From assembly GCA_036560445.1 (NCBI GenBank), contig DATBRG010000004.1:1-64000 (forward strand): 64,000 nt of DNA, given 5' to 3'. Below are positions 51,267 through 57,874 of this stretch, in pieces (the first letter of the stretch is position 1; each line of letters begins with the position of its first letter). The notes beneath the pieces were generated by a model, which did not search any database, had not been told where the DNA came from, and saw only the letters and a list, made by a program, of their open reading frames with translations. The translations under genes and the position numbers were made by a program. This DNA is from DATBRG01 sp036560445. GTDB lineage: Bacteria; Pseudomonadota; Gammaproteobacteria; Burkholderiales; Methylophilaceae.

Positions 51267-51983
51267 ATGGCAATCAAAATCGAAAAAAAGATCACCGGCT
51301 ACAACGTCGTCACTGAAGAAGACAAAGCCAAGGCTGCACATGCAGAAGCCGCAGCACAAACCCAGGCCGCGCAGCATAAGGCTGAGATTGTGCAACTGGG
51401 TGAGCCACTGAGCCGCCCCGATAAGCTGGTCGGCAACACCTACAAGATCAAGACGCCGGTGACCGAGCATGCGCTCTATATCACCATCAATGATGTGGTG
51501 ATGAACGAAGGCACCCCGCAAGAGCACCGCCGCCCGTTTGAGATATTCATTAACTCCAAGAATATGGATCACTTTCAGTGGATTGTCGCGCTCACACGTG
51601 TGATGTCCGCCGTGTTCCGCAAGGGTGGCGATGTCACCTTTTTGGTAGAAGAGCTGCACAGCGTGTTTGACCCCAGCGGCGGCTATTTCAAAAAGGGTGG
51701 CAAATACATCCCTAGCCTGGTGGCTGAGATCGGCGAAGTGCTGCAACAGCACCTGGAAGAGATCGGCATGCTCAAGAAGGCAGAGCCGGACGAACACCAG
51801 AAGAAGCTTATCGCTGAAAAGCGCGCTGAGTACTTGGAAAAAGTCACCGCCGCAGGCGGCGAAACCAACTCCGAAGGTTTCCCCGCTGGTGCTCAGCTAT
51901 GCAATAAGTGCAGCACCAAGGCCGCCATCATCATGGATGGGTGCCTGACTTGCCTGAATTGTGGCGAGAGTAAGTGCGGATAA
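51267..51983 (+). CDS. nrdJb: NrdJb subunit: TSCPD domain and C-terminal Cys tail
   Basis: 238 residues. The TSCPD-type domain shows TPVTEHALYITINDVVMNEG, PFEIFINSKNMDHFQWIVAL and TRVMSAVFRKGGDVTFLVEE. The C-terminal zinc-ribbon/redox tail is LCNKCSTKAAIIMDGCLTCL followed by NCGESKCG. It provides the C-terminal half of a split class II ribonucleotide reductase and probably re-reduces the active site. It starts 23 bp after nrdJ with ribosome-binding site CAGGAG. Confidence 0.9.
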   Translation: MAIKIEKKITGYNVVTEEDKAKAAHAEAAAQTQAAQHKAEIVQLGEPLSRPDKLVGNTYKIKTPVTEHALYITINDVVMNEGTPQEHRRPFEIFINSKNMDHFQWIVALTRVMSAVFRKGGDVTFLVEELHSVFDPSGGYFKKGGKYIPSLVAEIGEVLQQHLEEIGMLKKAEPDEHQKKLIAEKRAEYLEKVTAAGGETNSEGFPAGAQLCNKCSTKAAIIMDGCLTCLNCGESKCG

Positions 51984-51999
51984 AACATAAAGGGCATTA

Positions 52000-53367
52000 A
52001 TGGATTTTGATAAGGCAGTCTTTTTTCTAAAAAGGAATTGGTACTCTAAAGAAGGTATCGTTGTAGCTGAAATATTTTCTTTAACTGCATTAATTTGCCT
52101 AACTCAGATGCTAAGTTTGGGAGGTTTAGCATCTGCCATTTTTGTTTTTTCCTTCATGGTGATTTTGTTTGTTTTTTGGCTCTTATCACTGCAACCTCCC
52201 AAAACACCAAAAAATAAAGTAGGTTTTTTAATCAGTATCGCCTCTTCCGATGAAGACGATGCTAAGCGTGTAAAAGAAGATTTAGTTATTCCTTTAATGC
52301 AGTTAGTTAAGTCTGGTGCTGCCGGTAAATCTTTTTACTTCATTGAGTTGCCACAACATCTGGCAGAAAAGATACTTGACCCTGATCAAGCTGAAATCAT
52401 AAGAGTAAAGTCAAGAGCTCATTTCATGCTTTATGGAAGGGTGAGGAAAAGACTTTTTGAAGATGGGAAGATGTATCACTTTTTTGAGTTTGAAGGCGTA
52501 GTAGCACATCAACCTATTTCTAATGAAGTAAGTAAAGTTCTGTCAGATGAGTTTGGAGAATTAATTCCAAGAAAGATCCAGATCCCACCTGAAAATGATC
52601 TATTTTCATTTCAATTTACATCGGAATGGGCTGACTTAGTCTCTCGCTACATTATTGGTATTGCAGCTGGATGTTCAGGAGATATTTATTATGCTGAGCA
52701 GCTATTTGATGATGTTAGAGATCGTTTAACTACAAAAGATAAAACCTTTCCTGTATTTGCAAAACTTAATGAGCGATTGCCAGTTCGAAAAGCAGAGATA
52801 TATGAAGGAATGGCAACATCAATTCATAGAGCGTGGGCAAATTCTTTTGATTCAAATTTGATTGCTAAGATACCCGCTTGGCTAGATAAAATTGATCTAG
52901 ATCAGCAGCAAAGACCAGGAGTGAATGCATTGAGAGCAATATGCGCTTTTGTAATAAATAAGGACGCAAATCTTGCCATGTCTTATGTCATGAAACTACA
53001 AGACAAATCAAGCCCAATTTGGAATCTGAACGTAGCATTTCTATATGGATTCATGGGCGATCTCAAACGTTCTGTTCAACGTTACAGGGCCGCTGCTCGC
53101 GCCACTATTGAGATTGAAGCAATTAATCAGGTTGAAGATTTTCTTAATTGGGCTATTGAAGAGAATCCAGAAATCTATCAGTTAAATTATTGTCTTGGAT
53201 TCTTTAATTGGCAGATAAGAGGTGACATTTTGCAAGCCAAAAGCAATTTACAAAGATTTATAGAGTTATCAAATTCAAATTTCCCTAAAGAGAAAGAATT
53301 AGCTAGTGAATGGCTAAAGCAGATTGATAAAGAATTAAACCAATCAATAGAATTATTAACGGTCTAG
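52000..53367 (+). CDS. AT-rich orphan: two-span membrane protein with soluble alpha/beta domain and TPR-like C-terminus
   Basis: 455 residues, no family named. Two adjacent N-terminal transmembrane helices (about 23-65, FSLTALICLTQML and AIFVFSFMVILFVFWLLSLQ) leave both ends cytoplasmic. Residues about 72-190 look like a Rossmann-type or TolB-N/FlgO-like fold (VGFLISIASSDEDDAKRVKE, AHFMLYGRVRKRLFEDGKMY). The rest is helical and repeat-like (LSMSYVMKLQDKSSP-type helices, VQRYRAAARATIEIEAINQV, GDILQAKSNLQRFIELSNSN), consistent with TPRs. Base composition is clearly AT-richer and codon use differs from nrdJ next door, suggesting transfer. It starts 16 bp after nrdJb, probably by insertion. Confidence 0.72.
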   Translation: MDFDKAVFFLKRNWYSKEGIVVAEIFSLTALICLTQMLSLGGLASAIFVFSFMVILFVFWLLSLQPPKTPKNKVGFLISIASSDEDDAKRVKEDLVIPLMQLVKSGAAGKSFYFIELPQHLAEKILDPDQAEIIRVKSRAHFMLYGRVRKRLFEDGKMYHFFEFEGVVAHQPISNEVSKVLSDEFGELIPRKIQIPPENDLFSFQFTSEWADLVSRYIIGIAAGCSGDIYYAEQLFDDVRDRLTTKDKTFPVFAKLNERLPVRKAEIYEGMATSIHRAWANSFDSNLIAKIPAWLDKIDLDQQQRPGVNALRAICAFVINKDANLAMSYVMKLQDKSSPIWNLNVAFLYGFMGDLKRSVQRYRAAARATIEIEAINQVEDFLNWAIEENPEIYQLNYCLGFFNWQIRGDILQAKSNLQRFIELSNSNFPKEKELASEWLKQIDKELNQSIELLTV

Positions 53368-53461
53368 CTGAGGCTATGTTCTTCCATAGCAATAACTAAT
53401 CGCCACAGTTAGTTTTTACTTTTCTTTTCCTCTAATACCTAAGAAACTTCGGGCACTCAAA

Positions 53462-53721
53462 TTAACTAGGCGCCTTGCACTCGGCAGCATGGCGCAAGCC
53501 ATCTCGTATTGTAGTCAATTCCTTGATCTTGCTATCCAGTTCATCTGCCTTCGCGGATAGCAGTGCTCGGTTGATCTCAGGACCTTGCGGGGTGAACATG
53601 GCCACCATCTCATCTAGCGAGAAACCAGCATTGCGGCCTAGCGAGATGAGCGTAGCCTTTGCAGGATATTGGCGCCGTAGCTGCGGCGTAAACCGTTGCC
53701 GCGGCTGGATTGTAATAAATG
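53462..53721 (-). pseudogene. Truncated and frameshifted MerR-family regulator
   Basis: On the minus strand one frame reads LLQSSRGNGLRRSYGANILQ, the typical MerR wing-to-linker sequence, then hits a stop. Another frame continues LISLGRNAGFSLDEMVAMFT and ends with a coiled coil KADELDSKIKELTTIRDGL. Joining them needs one added base near 53653-53657 (QRL then TLISLGR). The helix-turn-helix N-terminus is missing; the AEC transporter gene ends just upstream. It is a decayed remnant with both a truncation and a one-base deletion. Confidence 0.78.
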
Positions 53722-53752
53722 GGGCAGACTCCATTTATTTTTGATAGCGGCG

Positions 53753-54640
53753 CTAGAGCACCACTGCCAAAACAATAGGCAACACCAGCACTGCGGCGAT
53801 ATTGCCAATGAGTACAACAGCTGCGACTTCGTCCGGGTGCTGCTTATAGCGCTCGGCAAACACATAGTTAATCATGGCCGGTGGCAGTGCACCATAGATA
53901 ATGAGGATGGCCTTTTGCTCACCGTGTAACCCCAGCAGAATTGCCAGCAACCAAGTGAGTAATATACCGCTGACTGGGCGCAAGATAGCGCCGACCGCCC
54001 CGACACCCAGTGCTTTGGGGTGGGATTGCGCGATGCGTATACCCAACGAGAACAAAGCCAGGGGTATGGAAACATCACCCAGCATCTTGATGCCTACCCG
54101 CAACGGCTCCCATATCTCCACCCCAAGAAAGCTAACAGAAAGCCCGGCGATGGCGGCGAGGATGACCGGGTAACGCCAGGCATTCCACCACTTAGCGTGG
54201 TGATCCAGGTACCAGTTGCCGAACGAGAAGTGCACGAGGTTGGTAACAATGAACATGACCACTGCCGCCGCCAAACCCTCTTGGCCGAAAGCGAGTAGGG
54301 CAACTGGCAACCCCAGATTGGCGCTGTTGTTGAACATGGCCGTGGGTACCAGCACCTTGAATGGGATGCCGCTGATACGTGCGACCAGCCAACCGACCAC
54401 CCCGCAGCCTAGGATCATGAGTAATGCACCGATGGCGAAATATCGATGCCCGGCGAGATCAAACGAGCGATCAGCCAATGCCGAGAACACCAGCGCGGGG
54501 ACAAAGATATCGAGATTGGCCTGGTTGGCCGCCGCCATATCTACGCTTTGCCTGCGGCCATAGAACCAGCCAACGAACGCGATAGCGAACACCGGGAATA
54601 CGATAGATAGAATTCTGATTAGCATGGCAGAGTCGTTCAA
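53753..54640 (-). CDS. AEC-family (auxin efflux carrier-like) permease
   Basis: 295 residues with about ten hydrophobic helices. LSIVFPVFAIAFVGWFYGRR at the start, NLDIFVPALVFSALADRSFD, LVPTAMFNNSANLGLPVALL and ALPPAMINYVFAERYKQHPD are AEC-family hallmarks. Members export or import small organic acids; substrate unknown. It lies 23 bp after the diguanylate cyclase gene on the same strand. Confidence 0.9.
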   Translation of the reverse strand: MNDSAMLIRILSIVFPVFAIAFVGWFYGRRQSVDMAAANQANLDIFVPALVFSALADRSFDLAGHRYFAIGALLMILGCGVVGWLVARISGIPFKVLVPTAMFNNSANLGLPVALLAFGQEGLAAAVVMFIVTNLVHFSFGNWYLDHHAKWWNAWRYPVILAAIAGLSVSFLGVEIWEPLRVGIKMLGDVSIPLALFSLGIRIAQSHPKALGVGAVGAILRPVSGILLTWLLAILLGLHGEQKAILIIYGALPPAMINYVFAERYKQHPDEVAAVVLIGNIAAVLVLPIVLAVVL

Positions 54641-54663
54641 GGTTTAAGCCTGTAGATATATTC

Positions 54664-56040
54664 TTAGTATTCGGCCATGCAAACCTGATTCCTGCCGTTA
54701 TTCTTGGCCCGGTAAAGCAGGTTATCCGCCAGCTTGAGCATTTCGTGCAGACCTTTGGCCTTACCATTGGCGCTGATGCCCATGCTCATGGTGACTTTAA
54801 GCTCAGGATGTACGGTGTGCCACGGGTATTCTTCAATGCGCTTTCGCAGGGTTTCGCAGGCGCTGTGGGCTTGTTGCAGCGGTGTCTCGGGAAAGGCGAT
54901 GACGAATTCCTCACCGCCATAGCGAGCTACGAGATCACAGTTGCGTACCATTCCACTCAGTATTTCACCTATCTTACGTAATACCTCATCGCCCACGGCG
55001 TGCGAGTAGTTGTCGTTGATCTTTTTGAAATAATCGATATCGCCCAGCATGACACTAAAAGGCCTCTGATAGCGCGCGGCCTGATTGAACATGTGTTGCC
55101 CTTGGTCATCAAAATGTCTGCGGTTGTGTAGCATGGTGAGGGCATCACGCCGGCTCAGCTCGTTCATCTGCTCGGCCTGTTTTTGAATCTGTTCGTGCGA
55201 TTGGTGCAGTTTCTCATGCTGGTTGGCAAGCTCACTGCTCATGCGGTTGAACGCGTTGGCCAGCAGGCCGACTTCATCTCCAGACTTCACTTTGATGTGT
55301 TGCCTGAGATCTCCATCGCGCATAGCTTGGGCTGCAACTGTAAGCTGGCGCAGGGCGCGGCTTAGGCTGCTGCCAAACCAGAAACCCAAGCCCAGCGTGA
55401 GTAATACGGCAAACAGGATGCCATACAACAATGCCTCTCGCATAGCTGAGAGATATCCCAGATCCATCTCCGAATAGTTAGCTTTGCCATCGGGCACAAA
55501 ATAGGCGACCACACGCCCATCCAACGTAATGGGTAACAGGCGCTGATTATCCTTTGGGCTGACGATATCGCCGACCCGATAAGGTGGAATGTCCATGAGC
55601 GACATGTAGTACTTATCGAACAGGTAAAACCTGAAGGGGGGAGCATCAAGATGATCTTGCTGTTGCGGGGCAAGCCCTGCAGGCAGGCTTCTCATTTGCA
55701 AGTTAGCTGACGGAGGCAAGATTGGCGGCTTGCTGTCACCATGCATCATGAGCCGTTCGGGCGGCGGCAACCCCAATGCGCGGCGCCTGCGTTCGGCAAA
55801 GTTGTGGAAACTTTCATGTTTGTTACCTTCTTGCCAGCTACCATAAACAGAGAAATAGGCTCTGACATCCTGGCTGAAATTACTCGAGGCACGCTCCAAC
55901 ACAAAACTATCAAACTTTTGCATCAGCCGGCCGTATGCAACTGCACCAACCAGGCCAGTGGCGCTGAGACTGGTCACCAGCAAACATGCAATGAATTTGG
56001 TGCGTATCGGAAGATTCAGCCAGGACTGGTAATAGCTCAT
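54664..56040 (-). CDS. Membrane-bound diguanylate cyclase (sensor-HAMP-GGDEF)
   Basis: 458 residues. Helix 1 (about 16-34), a periplasmic sensor of about 170 residues with no recognised fold, helix 2 (about 206-226, ALLYGILFAVLLTLGLGFWF), HAMP (SRALRQLTVAAQAMRDGDLR), a short coiled coil, then GGDEF. The active site is RYGGEEF, preceded by an intact inhibitory site RNCD. It should make cyclic-di-GMP. The first half of the sensor is Pro-rich (PERLMMHGDSKPPILPPSAN). Divergent from a small membrane protein across about 200 bp. Confidence 0.93.
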   Translation of the reverse strand: MSYYQSWLNLPIRTKFIACLLVTSLSATGLVGAVAYGRLMQKFDSFVLERASSNFSQDVRAYFSVYGSWQEGNKHESFHNFAERRRRALGLPPPERLMMHGDSKPPILPPSANLQMRSLPAGLAPQQQDHLDAPPFRFYLFDKYYMSLMDIPPYRVGDIVSPKDNQRLLPITLDGRVVAYFVPDGKANYSEMDLGYLSAMREALLYGILFAVLLTLGLGFWFGSSLSRALRQLTVAAQAMRDGDLRQHIKVKSGDEVGLLANAFNRMSSELANQHEKLHQSHEQIQKQAEQMNELSRRDALTMLHNRRHFDDQGQHMFNQAARYQRPFSVMLGDIDYFKKINDNYSHAVGDEVLRKIGEILSGMVRNCDLVARYGGEEFVIAFPETPLQQAHSACETLRKRIEEYPWHTVHPELKVTMSMGISANGKAKGLHEMLKLADNLLYRAKNNGRNQVCMAEY

Positions 56041-56132
56041 TCATGTACTCCGTTTAGGCGTGCCGCCTCAATTTAAGTGAAGCATAGCAACAAACTTGCC
56101 ACGCTTCGCATTTGAAATATACCTGATGTCTA

Positions 56133-56150
56133 GACCAGAACGTTCTAGTC
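56133..56150. promoter_or_regulatory. Imperfect 18-bp palindrome, possible repressor operator
   Basis: GACCAGAACGTTCTAGTC is symmetric except for one pair, with a perfect AGAACGTTCT core. Length and GAC ends resemble TetR-type operators. It lies between the diguanylate cyclase (start 56040, minus) and the small protein (start 56240, plus). No TetR gene is adjacent. Confidence 0.4.
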
Positions 56151-56239
56151 GGAGATAATTACTCTGTTAGCTTTTGCTTTTGCATTATCCGCAGGCAAAC
56201 TACATACACTTTTACACTATCAATGACATTGGGGGCTAC

Positions 56240-56335
56240 ATGGATTTTCCGGGTTGGCAGGGCATTTATCTGGTGGTTGGCGTCGTAATTGCAACATGTG
56301 TGATTCTTTATGGACTTGCAAAAAAAGTGAAGTAA
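56240..56335 (+). CDS. 31-residue single-span membrane protein
   Basis: The predicted protein starts MDFPGWQGIYLVVGVVIATC and ends VILYGLAKKVK. One transmembrane helix (about 9-27) is followed by a positively charged cytoplasmic tail. The ATG is preceded by GGGGG at good spacing and the stop is followed after 18 bp by a strong terminator. The layout recalls CydX, KdpF and similar regulatory microproteins, but no family or partner is recognised. Confidence 0.58.
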   Translation: MDFPGWQGIYLVVGVVIATCVILYGLAKKVK

Positions 56336-56353
56336 GCCACAGATAAGATAGCC

Positions 56354-56382
56354 AAAACGCCAGCCTTGAGCTGGCGTTTTTT
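56354..56382. terminator. Bidirectional intrinsic terminator
   Basis: A 7-bp stem CGCCAGC/GCTGGCG, extended by AAAA/TTTT, closes over CTTGA and is followed by six Ts. It ends the small-protein transcript, and its T-run touches the stop of the convergent phosphoesterase gene. Confidence 0.92.
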
Positions 56383-57835
56383 ATTTGGGATGAATTAAAT
56401 TCTCAGCCACAGATACCGTGCGACTAACCTTGTCAGATTGTGCTTTGCGCTGTGAATCAATTAAGGCGTTACCTAATGGCAGTAATATCTTTTCTGCCAG
56501 CCATGACTTGGAGTCTACCCATAATCGGGCAGCCTTTGCTGTTAAGGTTAAAGCGTTCCCCAGAATAATTGATTGCCCATCATTTAACTCGCGCTCTAGA
56601 TATGCGGCCAAGACGTGCAAGGCCTCCTGCCCTGAAGATGTAGTGGGTTCTGCTCCAGCCCCATCATCTTTCACCATTTGCCCGAATGGAACCCTGATAA
56701 AGGCAACTGTATAGTCTTGATCTCTTGCAGTGGTACGCTTTATGGCATTCTGGATTGAGTTGGCATTTGCCGTACGTGCGCCCAAAGGACCGAGCTCCCA
56801 TTTGTCTATCAGGTATTTCAATAAGCTAGTGTGGTCATAGGGAGTGTGATCGACACCACGCTCAACCCACGGCGATACCAAGAGAGCAGGAACGCGCACG
56901 CCGTACTGCTTAAAATCGTATTCATATTGCTTATTATCAGGCGGTATTGCGGCAGGCGGAACAACATGGTCATAAAACCCACCATGCTCATCGAACACTA
57001 CCACGAGCAGTGTGTTATTCCAGAGTGCCGAGTTTGACCGAATGGCGTTATAAACATCTGCGACAAGCTTCTCTGCTTTGATGATGTTGTGGGGTGGATG
57101 ATCATCATTCTGGTCGATACCGAAGTATTTTGGCTCTATAAATGCAAAATCCGGAAAAGCCGATTCATCCCCTGGCGCGTCTTTATTGAAGAACTGATTG
57201 ATATCGAAATAATGGGAGAGATTATCGGGTTTGCGCTGGTTTGCAAAAATCAGTGATGAGGGAAAATCGTAGTAATAAATCTTCCACGACTTTCCTTTCT
57301 CGTGCAGGCGATCAAAGATCGTATCTTGGGTTTGATCCTTGATGCTATCCAGATTGGGTTGAGCAGCGCCTTCCGGCATAAGTACCCGGCCTGAAGAAGT
57401 ACCGGATAATGCAAAAAACCGGTTGGGCCAGGTAGGCCCTGGCAATGAGGAAAACCATTGATCACAGATGGTGAAATCATTGGCAAGCGCATGCAGGGCA
57501 GGCAAAAAACCTTCTTCATAATAGCCCATGAGCAGGCTGTGATCTTTTACTGTGCTCGAAGGGTACGCACTAGCAAAGTCTTTTACAAAACCAGTATTGC
57601 CATCTGCAATCTGCTTTGCAACATTTCGATGTTCATGTTTTGGGTCGAGCGGCATGCAATATGCAGCTTTTCTTGCTTGTGCAATTGGTTTGCCATCAGG
57701 GCCTGGATTCGACCTTGGCGCGGCTTCTGGGTCTATACCATCCAGATCCGGGTAGTTGCGCTGAAAACAGCCAAGCATCTCATCAAACGAGTGATTTTCA
57801 AGCATGAGAAGAACAACATGTTTTATTGGATCCAT
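56381..57835 (-). CDS. Phosphoesterase (acid phosphatase/phospholipase C superfamily)
   Basis: 484 residues. The N-terminus DPIKHVVLLMLENHSFDEML carries the metal-binding Glu-Asn-His motif. CDQWFSSLPGPTWPNRFFAL, VFDEHGGFYDHVVPPAAIPP, RVPALLVSPWVERGVDHTPY and DHTSLLKYL match the AcpA/PLC phosphoesterase family. No signal peptide is visible, unusual for the group, so it is cytoplasmic or exported by another route. Substrate (phospholipid or phosphomonoester) is not determined. Confidence 0.88.
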   Translation of the reverse strand: MDPIKHVVLLMLENHSFDEMLGCFQRNYPDLDGIDPEAAPRSNPGPDGKPIAQARKAAYCMPLDPKHEHRNVAKQIADGNTGFVKDFASAYPSSTVKDHSLLMGYYEEGFLPALHALANDFTICDQWFSSLPGPTWPNRFFALSGTSSGRVLMPEGAAQPNLDSIKDQTQDTIFDRLHEKGKSWKIYYYDFPSSLIFANQRKPDNLSHYFDINQFFNKDAPGDESAFPDFAFIEPKYFGIDQNDDHPPHNIIKAEKLVADVYNAIRSNSALWNNTLLVVVFDEHGGFYDHVVPPAAIPPDNKQYEYDFKQYGVRVPALLVSPWVERGVDHTPYDHTSLLKYLIDKWELGPLGARTANANSIQNAIKRTTARDQDYTVAFIRVPFGQMVKDDGAGAEPTTSSGQEALHVLAAYLERELNDGQSIILGNALTLTAKAARLWVDSKSWLAEKILLPLGNALIDSQRKAQSDKVSRTVSVAENLIHPK

Positions 57836-57874
57836 AAAACCATCCTCAATTTAAAATCGGTCTTACCTCATTCA

